The notes under the pieces are model-generated. The model was given only the letters and a program-made list of their open reading frames with translations. It searched no databases and was not told the DNA's origin. Position numbers and translations under genes: made by a program. Shown one piece after another: positions 23,701 through 30,351 of a DNA stretch of 60,000 bases; position 1 is the first letter of the stretch; each line of letters opens with the position of its first letter. The stretch is from the NCBI RefSeq assembly GCF_032854445.1, contig NC_088301.1, positions 17,198,018-17,258,017 of the forward strand, written 5' to 3'. This DNA comes from Liolophura sinensis (taxonomy: Eukaryota; Mollusca; Polyplacophora; Chitonida; Chitonidae).

Positions 23701-25030
23701 TGTGGTTTCTGTGCAGAGGGGAACACTGCCTGTAACACTACATCCGGGTACTGTCCAGACAGGGAGCCGCGATGTGCACTAGGGTACTCCGGTTCACAGT
23801 GTGCTATAAGTATGTCTAAGCATGTTGAGATCTTGTTTATTAGAGGCTTTGTTTTCTCTGAAAACATTTTATAGAAAGTCTATTGATGAAGGTGTCATTA
23901 TTTTAAAGTGCTAAAGATTTTTGTTAAAAAACACACAAAATTATACTAAATTCACTTTTGTTTGAGGAAATGCGTTACAGACTTTAGGCTAAAGTGTATT
24001 GTATGATACAATCCTACAATTTATATCCACACCGCAAAGGTTTCTCTAGTTATGTAAGCATTCATTTGTATTAAATTTTTAGATTCCGGGCTCAACTCTC
24101 ATGATTACACGGGAGTGATTGCCGGGAGTGCTGGCGGAGTATCCCTACTTGTCTTGATAATTGGAGTCATTATCATTGTAACCATGATGTAAGTCGGAAC
24201 ATTTTTAAATTTATGTCCTATCGTTTTATGATTTACAATAGCTGTAGCCATGTTACTCTGATTCGGATGTGTCGTACGATATTTTTGCTGCGTGTCTGCG
24301 GCAAAGACCTGTATTTTAGGCTGGTGCCTTGCCTAAAATGAACTCTCTTGTGACAGCTGTAGAGAAGAGTCGAGGAAAAAACAGAAAAGCATGACGTTTT
24401 TCATACAAAAAGAAGATAATCCGAAAATGCCAGCTTGTCGGTGGGTTTTATCTTAGCGGTATGTGCTATAATATGCAAAGTATAACTACCAGTGACAGTG
24501 GCGGGTGCCGGCGGTGCTTTTATTTAAAAACAAATTGTGCAAACAATATGTTTTACGCATACCACGACGCATTAGAAAGGGTTGAGACTGTAACTGTCGC
24601 GTGTACACTTCTTGAATCATAGTTACATATCTGCAGCTACATTGCTAAACGTTAATCGTAAGACATTGACAATAGTCAGCATGGAACCAATGAGTACTCA
24701 GTGAAGGAAAAGGGTATGTGGCGATTTCGGCATACTAACATGTATTAGGTGATTGGCGTTTTGAATTGACAGTACAGAAGTGTTCAGTAAAGGATTTTGT
24801 TTTATCCATTGCCTTTCATTAGCAGGAGGAAGCCGGGGAATGTTCAGACAGGTGGCGCTGTGGGCTCTGGGCCAAACAGTGCTTCGTTCCAGGAGAGCAG
24901 TTCTATTTCTTTACGAGCCATCGACAAAAGTAGCATTCCTGAGGTATCAAGCCTGCGTGATATGTGCGAAGGAAATTCGCATGAGGACCATGTCTATGAA
25001 GCCGTGCGTGAAAATACCAATGACGTTTAA
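2729..25030 (+). CDS. FTP-lectin/EGF receptor-like membrane protein, copy 1 (10 exons, 510 aa)
   Basis: Ten exons (2729-2795, 6608-6712, 7690-7932, 8942-9148, 10801-10950, 11440-11589, 20322-20468, 23660-23809, 24083-24188, 24823-25030) join without a stop into 511 codons including TAA. The order is signal peptide, short EGF module, FTP (fucolectin-type F5/8C) lectin domain, four 8-cysteine EGF modules, one membrane span and a roughly 70-residue cytoplasmic tail with no kinase or phosphatase domain. All internal boundaries up to the membrane exon are phase 1, so modules can be skipped or duplicated in frame. FTP domains in other animals bind fucose, and MEGF-type EGF arrays occur in engulfment and scavenger receptors; a glycan-sensing surface role is inferred. 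Intron 6 holds a Polinton-like element and intron 7 an inverted Penelope pair. The exon chain was built by eye, with no transcript evidence. Confidence 0.85.
3853..4225 (+). mobile_element. tRNA-derived SINE (family 2), intact copy
   Basis: Nearly identical to the copy at 401-770, from CCGGCCCGGATAGCACAG through AAAATTGTTGAGTACGACG to an ACTC repeat tail. The 13-base target duplication CATAATCATGCTG is seen at 3840-3852 and 4226-4238, which defines both ends. The close identity suggests fairly recent amplification. Confidence 0.88.
5435..5462. repeat. (TA)n microsatellite
   Basis: Uninterrupted TA dinucleotides inside intron 1 of receptor copy 1. Confidence 0.95.
6608..6712 (+). CDS. Copy 1 exon 2: short EGF-like module
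   Basis: Acceptor TTTCAG and donor C|GTAAGT bound 105 bases, phase 1 to 1. The translation has cysteines in the pattern VCAQLCQNCLNKC, then GVCSGNC, then GWDGPTCSR, a compact EGF-like fold ending in the characteristic GWxGxxC. Copy 3 has the intact counterpart (47025-47129) and copy 2 a broken one (32674-32782). Confidence 0.82.
7690..7932 (+). CDS. Copy 1 exon 3: N-terminal half of FTP lectin domain
   Basis: Acceptor ACAACAG, donor T|GTAAGT, 243 bases. The translation begins NVAFQQDTTQSSDY, a classic F5/8C/FTP opening (NVALgk-atqSS-y), continues through FAVDGGT and ends with WTVTLDAQYSINRFRIYNR, the core beta strands of the fold. The last codon is split, with T in this exon and GT in the next, giving Cys. 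The same 243-base exon is found in copies 2 and 3. Confidence 0.88.
7933..8941 (+). other. Copy 1 intron 3
   Basis: About 1 kb between the two FTP half-domain exons. It contains a T-rich tract around 8695-8780; no repeat family or exon was recognised. Confidence 0.6.
8942..9148 (+). CDS. Copy 1 exon 4: C-terminal half of FTP lectin domain
   Basis: Acceptor TTTCAG, donor G|GTAAGT, 207 bases. The translation runs CGARLNGFSLSVGNS, then YKVCYQD, and closes with LTLCEVQIFG. These match the hallmark fucolectin segments CCGeRL-gf-vrVG and LTLCEVEVYG. The first Cys is assembled across the splice junction. The exon is one codon shorter than in copies 2 and 3 (210 bases). Confidence 0.88.
9149..10800 (+). 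other. Copy 1 intron 4
   Basis: It holds a degenerate composite SINE-like region (about 9485-9800) and tRNA-like fragments near 10230-10400 and 10610-10690 (TAAGTCACCGAAG, the reverse complement of a SINE head). No exon was found. Confidence 0.5.
9485..9800. mobile_element. Degenerate composite SINE fragments
   Basis: The head GGATAGCACAGTTGGTAGAG matches SINE family 2 for about 110 bases, through GAAGAGGAAGTTG. The sequence then switches to an unrelated body (GCCACTAAAGTATCATGCCG) that is also seen near 10310-10380. The right end contains AACCATTAAGCCACGGAAGC, a tRNA-like head read from the minus strand. This looks like two elements fused or nested. Confidence 0.55.
10801..10950 (+). CDS. 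Copy 1 exon 5: EGF module 1 (8 Cys)
   Basis: Acceptor ATATCAG, donor G|GTAAGT, 150 bases, phase 1 to 1. The module reads VCTPGTYGPDC, CGNCAGGPTAC, SGNC and PRCMPGYSGLKC. Eight cysteines with a GYSGxxC ending are typical of laminin/MEGF-type EGF repeats. Confidence 0.85.
11440..11589 (+). CDS. Copy 1 exon 6: EGF module 2 (8 Cys)
   Basis: Acceptor ACATATAG, donor G|GTGTGT, 150 bases. It has the same cysteine spacing as exon 5 (VCTPGIYGADC to PRCMPGYSGPRC). Exon 6 is the last before the 8.7-kb intron that carries the Polinton-like element. Confidence 0.85.
11590..12110 (+). other. Copy 1 intron 6, left of the Polinton-like element
   Basis: Intronic sequence with no recognised exon or repeat. 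The ORF at 11702-12013 shows no domain and crosses the intron. Confidence 0.5.
12117..12182 (+). repeat. Left terminal inverted repeat of Polinton-like element
   Basis: GTCAAAAACGTGTCTGTTTG (12132-12151) followed by CGGAGGATGG and TTAGGTATA is matched in reverse complement at 19722-19775 (GTCAAAAACCTGTCTGTTTG, then CGGAAGGAGG and CTAGGTATA). Weaker similarity continues inward for some tens of bases. Confidence 0.8.
12265..12560 (+). promoter_or_regulatory. Candidate viral-type promoter region: repeated GCGCCAAAA, CCAAT and TATA-like sites
   Basis: E2F-like GGCGCGCCAAAA (about 12262), GCGCCAAAAT (about 12415) and TTGGCGCGCG (about 12492) each lie near CCAAT boxes (GGACCAATGA twice, GTCCAATG). 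GATTTCGTTGACGTCC and AATTTCGTTGACATCC recur. A TATA-like GATAAATAGAGG lies at about 12527. This cluster lies just inside the left terminus and upstream of plus-strand element sequence. It is sequence pattern only. Confidence 0.5.
13085..13440 (-). repeat. Divergent ~190-bp tandem duplication within the Polinton-like element
   Basis: GTTTTCAA-ACA/ACG-CCC-GGGCATC at about 13094 and 13290, CCATGC.TCTT near 13160 and 13345, and CACCAACATA/TACCAACATA with CCCC.GCTATAGAC near 13190 and 13370 recur in the same order. The first unit also contains a C(17-18) run at 13124-13140. On the minus strand one frame reads similar peptides in both (GNYVGV and GKYVGM), so this may be a decayed repeat-containing gene. 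Its function is not recognised. Confidence 0.5.
13700..14420. other. Polinton-like element interior, no assignable gene
   Basis: GC-rich sequence with overlapping ORFs on both strands. The minus-strand ORF 13805-14044 contains a charged helical segment, but no family was recognised. The N-terminal (exonuclease) part of the polymerase should lie here or upstream and was not recognised. Confidence 0.35.
14430..15659 (+). pseudogene. Protein-primed-type family B DNA polymerase remnant (C-terminal part)
   Basis: Scattered in three frames are segments typical of the pPolB proteins of Polinton-type elements. They are a CDIHV region near 14660, a DTS/VVT.LYQV.E region near 14840-14890, FAEAVNQARR followed by NPSKAFIDE (14920-14990), QYAKLRMLEFYD (about 15165), and a motif C equivalent reading YCEMDTAYMAWS (15225-15260). 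The last open piece (15330-15659, 109 codons) has LFKVEW, LCSKTHYCYG, SYTQHKDAFTYFYGK and ends LDAYI before TGA. In relatives motif C reads MDTDSAY; here the second Asp and the Ser are missing, so the active site is broken. Several frameshifts separate the pieces. It replicated the element when intact; this copy cannot be functional. Confidence 0.75.
15712..15770. terminator. Back-to-back poly(A) signals between convergent element genes
   Basis: AATAAA lies on the plus strand (about 15716) after the polymerase stop. TTTTTATTAATA (about 15760, AATAAA in reverse) serves the minus-strand genes that end near 15.87-16.1 kb. The arrangement fits convergent transcription units in a compact viral-type genome. 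Confidence 0.5.
15890..16105 (-). pseudogene. Small minus-strand Polinton ORF downstream of capsid gene
   Basis: The minus-strand ORFs at 15898-16083 and 15873-16118 overlap in two frames. Pieces such as NRRTHHRTWIDRLVQSLDRL and NIVCITLPSGFEVDV look protein-like, and the change of frame between them suggests a frameshifted gene. No function was recognised. Confidence 0.35.
16110..16910 (-). pseudogene. Capsid-like protein remnant (F54H12.2-type)
   Basis: Read on the minus strand from about 16.9 kb down, successive frames give MMYVKAKMIDREGEV, LNGLDYKIRL, NNPIRRVLMKYFSL, NYDKNPFNLQYF, HIPTNP then a stop, TFNFEKENFAKTYLNLF, CFDLTPN and NVVSYLEFEEIIEVVKNRN, ending at TGA about 16115. Order and wording match the invertebrate Polinton protein typified by C. 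elegans F54H12.2 (YVRAKI, YPIRRV, NPFNFQHF, IPSKPLQPNF, FDLTPD, VYAEF-NVIEIDRNR), regarded as the major capsid protein. At least three frameshifts or stops and a missing N-terminus mark it as dead. The identification comes from remembered family motifs, not a search. Confidence 0.65.
17011..17271 (-). pseudogene. Small Gly/Ala-rich virion-like ORF
   Basis: An 86-codon minus-strand ORF begins MKVMGGILVSHALKRHVLEG and continues with an amphipathic, basic stretch. Position just upstream of the capsid gene and composition resemble the small membrane-active or minor capsid ORFs of Polinton-type elements. This is analogy only. Confidence 0.35.
17470..17808 (-). pseudogene. Minus-strand Polinton ORF (REREHFIPRDLEDFF), frameshifted
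   Basis: The ORF 17593-17808 contains NDAVREREHFIPRDLEDFF, RRAKRHEHPVILGSQPNW and RVAHLQDL. It is then interrupted, but a neighbouring frame continues with VEYIPVRCKHFSTLGIHI and FERGKVVLTFHF down to about 17475. The composition is that of a real protein. I believe similar ORFs accompany capsid genes in mollusc Polintons, but I cannot name a function. Confidence 0.45.
17795..18055 (-). pseudogene. Minus-strand small Polinton ORF remnant
   Basis: Peptides DSILRDTTLSDSEKI and RYHHTIQRYRVIQDQYKG lie in one minus-strand frame with an intervening stop. The pattern (short helical, L-D-x-E-K then YxxxLQRYxxxxxxY) recurs in small ORFs of such elements as I recall them. No function is known to me. 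Confidence 0.35.
18070..18282 (-). pseudogene. Minus-strand small basic Polinton ORF with in-frame stop
   Basis: One minus-strand frame reads EGLYEYAKNVLNGNVPLT, then RAQKARIQRHK, TLVNKSIPLHKK, a TGA, then HIVQRGGLIGAIP. The NVLxGNxPLT, RHK and KKxxxVQRGG blocks form a recognisable small conserved ORF of invertebrate Polinton-type elements, possibly a minor virion protein. The single TGA and the degenerate end show decay. Confidence 0.5.
18270..18745 (-). pseudogene. Polinton integrase remnant with catalytic core deleted
   Basis: Minus-strand pieces read FAQGKENDVNRYLLTCIDV with PAKYAWVV (about 18540-18615), then in another frame RTKTGARLIEAFRRVFKK, then in a third KWTKGKSDLVHISQVKG, FEKSYSLKWSMEMFRI and SIVYTLEDLNGE. 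The first part is the start of a retroviral-type rve core, including the first catalytic Asp of the DD35E set. The last part is the C-terminal SH3-like region of F54H12.3-type integrases. About 100 residues that should carry the second Asp and the Glu are absent between them. TAACGGTTGAC occurs at 18471-18481 and 18592-18602, close to the junction. No chromodomain was seen. Confidence 0.7.
18750..19690 (-). other. Polinton-like element, right part: one unidentified ORF
   Basis: The minus-strand ORF 19347-19652 (101 codons) has a protein-like stretch, ILQYPIDLDSPPKRAVLGG then WVRLKKLVADL. A second stretch near 19225-19300 reads SYMPQLQRKSYAPGLNKQRR. They may be one broken gene near the right terminus. 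I do not recognise it. The rest (18.75-19.2 kb) shows no convincing coding frame. Confidence 0.35.
19722..19787 (-). repeat. Right terminal inverted repeat of Polinton-like element
   Basis: Reverse complement of the left terminal repeat, with a few mismatches and a small indel. An ATGGT/ATGGC pentamer-like tract (about 19688-19722) lies immediately inside it. Confidence 0.8.
19790..20321 (+). other. Copy 1 intron 6, right of the Polinton-like element
   Basis: AT-rich intronic sequence; nothing recognised. Confidence 0.5.
20322..20468 (+). CDS. Copy 1 exon 7: EGF module 3 (8 Cys)
   Basis: Acceptor TACTTTAG, donor G|GTCAGT, 147 bases (one codon shorter than the sister exons). It reads ACYGTYGPDC, CGHCAELPTVC, SGNC and PRCMPGYTGFKC. 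Its frame joins exon 6 despite the 8.7-kb gap created largely by the Polinton-like insertion. Confidence 0.83.
20469..21763 (+). other. Copy 1 intron 7, left of Penelope pair
   Basis: No exon or known repeat was recognised. The plus ORF ending at 21859 runs into the Penelope end and is not a gene. Confidence 0.5.
21764..21775 (+). repeat. Target-site duplication of Penelope pair (left)
   Basis: TATATTGAAGGT is repeated exactly at 23564-23575. Both copies flank the inverted pair, implying that the pair entered as one unit. About 35 extra bases (21776-21810) lie between the left duplication and the element end. Confidence 0.6.
21811..22809 (-). mobile_element. 5'-truncated Penelope-like retroelement, minus-strand copy
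   Basis: The minus-strand ORF (22792-22025, 255 codons) carries the end of a reverse transcriptase (YRKPTHSDQYIHYKSNH) and a GIY-YIG endonuclease (GVVYQLKCSCNNSCIGETGR, then PLQTRIKEHQ). That pairing is diagnostic of Penelope-like elements. The RT palm with its catalytic aspartates is missing, so the copy is 5' truncated. The 3' end carries the hairpin-forming GATGC-TAGTATCT-GCATC, then GAAACGTTGTG. It lies head-to-head with the copy at 22810-23564. Confidence 0.88.
22810..23564 (+). mobile_element. 5'-truncated Penelope-like retroelement, plus-strand copy with internal deletion
   Basis: The plus-strand ORF (to 23350) reads FLDVHVKRTADALQTT, then jumps straight to PTSHKIARL and the same GIY-YIG domain, ending EPHRA. 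Against its partner it lacks 291 bases (97 codons, in frame). 22873-23564 is the reverse complement of 21811-22502 over an equal 692 bases with few differences. Confidence 0.88.
23660..23809 (+). CDS. Copy 1 exon 8: EGF module 4 (8 Cys)
   Basis: Acceptor CTTCCCAG, donor A|GTATGT, 150 bases. It reads ECTRGTYGSDC, CGFCAEGNTAC, SGYC and PRCALGYSGSQC, and is the last EGF module before the membrane exon. Confidence 0.83.
24083..24188 (+). CDS. Copy 1 exon 9: juxtamembrane and transmembrane segment
   Basis: Acceptor TTTTTAG, donor AT|GTAAGT, 106 bases, phase 1 to 2. It reads NSGLNSHDYTGVIAGSAGG, then a hydrophobic span VSLLVLIIGVIIIVTM. The single span of about 22 residues fits a type I membrane protein. 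The Gly-rich entry into the span is common in EGF-array receptors. Confidence 0.8.
24823..25030 (+). CDS. Copy 1 exon 10: cytoplasmic tail and stop
   Basis: The acceptor is TTAG (or the CAG three bases on) and the reading ends at TAA 25028-25030. The tail begins IRRKPGNVQTGG (or MRKPG with the downstream acceptor), giving basic stop-transfer residues. It is then Ser-rich and ends HEDHVYEAVRENTNDV. The only tyrosine (YEAV) is a possible SH2-type docking site; no catalytic domain follows. Confidence 0.78.
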
Positions 25031-25512
25031 AAAACAGAAATGTATATTCTGGTATATTTAAAATAGTAGTAACGTGTATTAAAATAATTACTGATCAACA
25101 TTTTACACGGAAAATAATTACTACAATGTTTTACCGGCATGTAATGTGTTTCTTTGGCTTGGTGTTATATGTAGCAATCGCTAACTGCAATTTAATGCCA
25201 TATAAAGATATACCTGCGTTTCTGTGTGTGATTTTTTTAGGGATCCCTATTGTTATTGTTCTGTTTTATTTTTTGTTTTTTTTTTTGGTTTTTATAAAGT
25301 TTTTTTTTAAAAATGCATCTCTCGCTGGCTCAGACTTGGCATGTGTTCTCGTGGGAGCCAATCGCTCAAAACTTATTCAAACGTCAAACCTATATATTTT
25401 CGTGTTTTATGAGGCTATGCAACTATATCTGTTGATAAAACAGGTGTTCCAGGATGTCACAAGGGATATTAAAGGGAACTTATAAGTATGACGTGAAAAT
25501 CTGGTGGTGAAA

Positions 25513-25623
25513 AATAAAACAACATAAAGCTTACAATGACAAGCATACTTTGTCTTTCCTCGTCACATTTTTTCTTTGTACTTTACAGTTTTTAAAATGT
25601 ATATTTATCCTTAGTCGAAATAA
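25513..25623 (+). terminator. Candidate poly(A) signals of receptor copy 1
   Basis: AATAAA occurs at 25513-25518 and 25618-25623, about 0.5 kb after the stop codon at 25030, in AT-rich sequence. A 3' UTR is inferred. Confidence 0.45.
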
Positions 25624-26099
25624 ACATGCACCATCAATCCTTGGTACAGTTTTTGGTTACAAGGACATACCTTTAGTGAAAGCCATGAGGACTATTTCCA
25701 TAAATAGTTGAATGCTTCTACCTAAAAGTTACACTGATTGTCGGAGCTCTGTGATTTAACTCAGTCGCCTAGAAGATACCTTGCGTCTTTCCAACATCAC
25801 TGAAAACTGTTGACTGCTTCTCTTTGCATGAGTCTATCCTATTTTCGTACTTTATATACTTTCTTAATTCTTTGGTGGTTTGTGTTATGCAACGCTCTGG
25901 GAATTGGCATGACCAGGCATGGAACGTCCTTATTGGTTGACGGCTGGTATAGGAATGTCTGATTTTACGTACAGATTCACTACATTACATTTAGTGCCCA
26001 CGTCATGCAAAAATCTGTCTCTCCCATTTTTATTTGGATCCTGATCTATACTTATCTGATTTAAGATGAACGTAAGGAAAGATTAAATTCATATCTTTG

Positions 26100-26255
26100 A
26101 CTGGTGTTTTACGCCGTACTCATATTCACCTAGTACTCGTATTATTTCACCTATACGACGGTAACCAGCATTATGGCGGAGAAGAAACCAGGCAGAGCCC
26201 GAGGGAAACTGAGGACCATCCGCAGGTTACTAGCAGACCTTCCCTCGATCGGCCT
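26100..26255 (-). mobile_element. SINE family 1 fragment (minus strand)
   Basis: GGTGTTTTACGCCGTACTCA, then TATTTCACCTATACGACGG, AGCATTATGGCGGAG and CAGGCAGAGCCCGAGGGAAA are the reverse complement of the SINE family 1 body and tail. The tRNA-like head is absent, and a short internal duplication is present near 26125-26145. Confidence 0.85.
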
Positions 26256-26829
26256 GGAAACGATTAAAGACGTAAACTTTTATTTATTTATGTATTTATT
26301 TACTTTTGTATTTATTTATTTATTTATTTACTTGAAACTTAATAGTTTTCCACCCATAGTCGTGCAATCATGCAAGTTATATTGGTGAAATGCAAGTGGT
26401 CTTTAACAAGAAGAAAGACTGCGAGATCGACTTCGCGAGGTCACCCAGGTCCAAAGAAGAATGCGCAAGAGTAATTAATAAGATAAAGCAGTGGAACACT
26501 TGTAATCTGGTCACACATCGAGGAAGACATGACATCTGATTTCCACGTAAATTTAGATTTATAAATTCCAGATTTGATGATTTTTAAACGTGTTGCGGCA
26601 TGTATACTATCCTAGGGTCTCGAGTAGCAGTTTTTCTTTCTAATGTACTTGCAGTTTATCCATGAAAGTTAAGTTATATTACTGAGTAGGATATTTGTTT
26701 ATGCGTCATATTTTGTGGTAAGGTCATCCAGAGATGTTCTTTGTGATTTTATTGGACTCGAGGGTATTCGGTCGTTCATATTTATCCTCCGTTTCGCCTG
26801 GGACAAATATTATCGACTTAAACCAAATA

Positions 26830-27644
26830 CACTGAACCAAAAACGGAAACTCCACATTTGGAAATATTAATTATTTTAAAAATGGGTGCTACAAGGCAGT
26901 TGATATGAGCAAATACCATAAAGGCCAGGTCTAACCTGACGCTGCCGATCATTGTAAATAAGGTGAACCACGCGGGTAAGTATAACACGTTCTTTGGGAG
27001 AACGCAACCCTGAATTTGTGCAATGTCACGTGACCAAAATTTCATGTGGCTGAGCAGCAAGACATTTGCTGAATTTGCTGGTGATTAGAAAAAATATTGT
27101 TATCAATCCTTGAGAGAGAAACAATTTCATGCCACGCCTAACAAAATTTGAACGATAACATGCAGTTGGCATTCTCCAGGCTGCCCAGTATATCCTGACT
27201 ATTGCACGCGCCAAGAGAGGCAGACAATTCACAACCTCAGGACACGTGTGCATTAAACAGGTAGGACATCTGATCGACCCAGGTCAGGGCGGCCACGCGT
27301 GACACATGCCGAGGACAGTCAAATTCGGCTACGTCATTTGCGTAATCGTTTTCAGATCGCAACGTCAACCAGTAACGCCCTGTTCAGGGGTTGCGTAACT
27401 GCCCAAACCACAGGAAACCACTTGCGAGATGTGGAATCAATCTCCAAAAAATGGCTAGTCTCTGTGAAATCAAAACTATCACGGTTGACGGCGGAGGGTA
27501 CACCAAGCGCTCCTTAAAGCCGAATCCTGTATTGGTGTACGCTTATTACGTCCATAAACCAGATTTATCCATTAGCAGCACCCATTCTATTCTCTATGGG
27601 TATTTTGGAACATAAACACACATGAAGTTCGTTTTTTTGTTCAG
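26830..27644 (+). mobile_element. Internally deleted Tc1-like DNA transposon
   Basis: The ends CACTGAACCAAAAACGGAAA and (reverse complement) CTGAACAAAAAAACGAACT sit between TA dinucleotides. Between them, 27257-27370 encodes TGRTSDRPRSGRPRVTHAED and LRHLRNRFQIATST, the second DNA-binding helix region of a Tc1 transposase. The catalytic DDE part is missing. It is related to, but clearly diverged from, the element at 40938-42485. Confidence 0.75.
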
Positions 27645-28609
27645 TATATCAACCCGTGTGCTTCTGGTAGGACGTCATGTATATAACTGCTGTTATATAA
27701 TAGTATTTTTATCCCATGGTCATAACCTGCCGAAAGTATAATGTCGTCACGATCTCAGTCCGCCTAGCCATATCACGATTTTATGTTTGATATACACGTT
27801 CAAACAGAGGGTCCTATTTAAGTTGACTGGGGTTGAAAGAATCAAATTTATCGTTTCCAGGTAGAGATTGTCTGGAAATAGCCGTTCTAACAGGGATAAT
27901 CGCAATAGAGGTCAATGTACTTCAGATGAGGATTTCATCTTCAGTATTATTACTCAAGTCAACTAGGTTTAAATAAAATTTTCTTAAGATCTGGCTAGAA
28001 ACGGAAAATTTCTCTGTTACATAAAGAGAACATTTAAAGTATTGGTAGAACAAAGGTTGAGACTGAGCTTGTGTGTTTCCTGACATCATTTCCTGCCTCA
28101 TCGCCTCAGTGACCTCGGCGTTGTTTAAAATTTCTGAACTATAAATTAAGAAATAATGTTCGCGTCCGGGTAGTCTAACGGTAGTTTTACATCAAATCGA
28201 TGTGGAAGAGTTTATATTTTAGGTCGAAGGCGAAATTTTGAACAACGTCGAGGTCACTGAGGCCAGAAAAAAATAGCCATGCAAATAACAAGATTCAAAA
28301 AGTCGTAATAGATTTCGAAGCGCTTCGGGGAATGATTTCATTTTCAAGAGTCCCACGAGTTTACGTATGTATGGACGAGACATGGTGTAGGTATTACCAG
28401 CCCTGTCTTTAAACATTGTATTGTATTTCACATTTTGTCAGTGTCTGACGTACATTTTCAACTCCGTGTGTGTTATAGCCTTCATTACAGTGCAACGTTC
28501 TCGAGGCTTCGGTGTGAAGGGTGTAGTGTCATTTTACATTGGGTATACCTTCTGGAAATATGTAGCGGTGCTGTAATTTGGGGGTGGGTGTAGGGGTGTT
28601 GGTGTGAGA

Positions 28610-28830
28610 TAGGACGTCGGCGAGGCGTAATGACCCAGGAACCTCTCATCAATGCGTTCGCTGTGAGTTTAAGCCCAGCTCCTGCTGGCTTCCTCTCCGG
28701 CCGTATATGTGAAGGTCTACCAGCAGACTGCGGGATGATCATGGTTTTCCTCTTACCATAGTGCTGGCTACTGTCGTTTAGTGAAACGTTCTTGAATACG
28801 GCGTAAAACACCAATCAAATAAACAAATAA
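28610..28830 (+). mobile_element. SINE family 1 copy, 5'-degraded
   Basis: GGCGTAATGACCCAGGAACC, TCGCTGTGAGTTTAAGCCCA and the tail TTGAATACGGCGTAAAACAC followed by CAATCAAATAAACAAAT match the family. The head is degraded. Confidence 0.85.
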
Positions 28831-30351
28831 AATAAACGAAGATATCAATTTGCAGTGTGGTTTCGGGTTGTAGCTGCTATGTTGTACGACTCGTGGAATA
28901 ACGAACGTTTCTACTCCAGCGTTGTGATAACGTAAGATCTTAGTCTTGACAACAGATGGATTGGCGCGACCTGTCTAAGTTTAGGTTCGGGAAGGTTGAA
29001 AATAAATTTATATTTTCAGCAGGAATAAATAACGTTCCACCGATACAATAGACATATGAAAATTGGCTGGTTGAATCACTTGACTTCTTATTCAGACGAG
29101 ACTTGTGTGTGATAATTTACTCTGTCTGACAATCAAACGGCGAAGTCTTCATCACAACAAAAGTCTTAGGTTACAACCGGATCTCATGCCCCAATCACTC
29201 GGCAGTGGCACGTGAATTTAAAGACCCTATACACATTCACAAAGGCTCTGGGTAATTGTAGCCTTTATGGAATGCCACATCTTATAACAGGACACTTACA
29301 TAGCACAACAAAGATGAACTACTTAGGACATACACCGCCGCCACCTGGGTAAAAACAGCGAGTTGGAAACCATCCCCAAGCTGAATTTTCTTCAGAACCC
29401 TGTTTAATCTCATCTACCCATCAGAATGACCGCCATTATACATCGAAAATGCCCACTCGAAGTGTAAAACATCACAATATAACGTCAGGTAATTTTAAAA
29501 CATCACTCACTACATATATACATCTAAACTGTATTTTTTACCTTACTAGAGGAGTACAACATATTTCCGGCTAACCCATTTAACTGTCCATCCTTTTTTA
29601 CATGTTTATTTACTCCCGTAAGTATGAAAGGTCTTTCTCTTCGTAAACCACATAACATTTTGATCGTCTCGCGCCAATAAACCCCTACACGAAATGTTGA
29701 CTTTAACCATCTAGAGTTTCCCAATACACGTGTTAGATTTCTGTGGGTGCATAAAAAGGATGTGCCTAAACATGTATACATCAACTCGGATCGCTGACGA
29801 AAATCTTCAACGAGAGAATGCAGGACCCTGTAAAATGTAGGACACAAACAATACCTCTCGTAACATTTTCTGGCAGCCCTGCTGTTATGCACACGTAGTT
29901 TAAACTGGCGAGACTTGTTCGCTCAGTGTATTCACAACTATGCTAGCGTAAATTACCGAACTATTTATTCATTGCATGCACGTTTTGAGCATGTTGCCAG
30001 AAACCCTTTGTTTTTTCGGTTTGGAATGCTCGAAAACACTTTTTACATACATACCTTTCACCACAAGGCATTTCACTGTATTGAAATTTTATTAGCATTG
30101 TCATGTAACTTCCTAGTCACTTGAATAAACATGCCAACAGAAAAATATCTGGGAAATCGCACTTGTATGGGGTAGAAACGAATTTATCATGACAGAAACA
30201 TCCAGGACTGTGTTTATGATCATCTATTTTCCGATGTGAGTGCCTCAAGATTACTCATACAAAAGCGCGACTCGTCCGACGCCTAACTCGGTCCATATGT
30301 AGCTAGTAGTCATGTGAGAAAGCTGTTATTATCATTAAAATGCCTGAGCGA

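Larger units (their letters stand above)
25624..30350. other. Intergenic region between receptor copies 1 and 2
   Basis: It contains SINE fragments (about 26100-26255, 28610-28830) and a deleted Tc1-like element (26830-27644). The remainder, including the minus-strand 122-codon ORF at 29524-29892, has no recognised domain. Confidence 0.55.

Noticed and set aside
24358-24400. Extra cytoplasmic exon after GCTGTAG (AGAAGAGTCGAGGAAAAAAC)
   Set aside because: It would end in TGA within a few codons and lacks a donor, while the exon at 24823 gives a longer, in-frame tail.
29524-29892. 122-codon minus-strand ORF as a gene
   Set aside because: No domain, signal peptide, splice context or repeat in the neighbouring copies; length is possible by chance in this much DNA.
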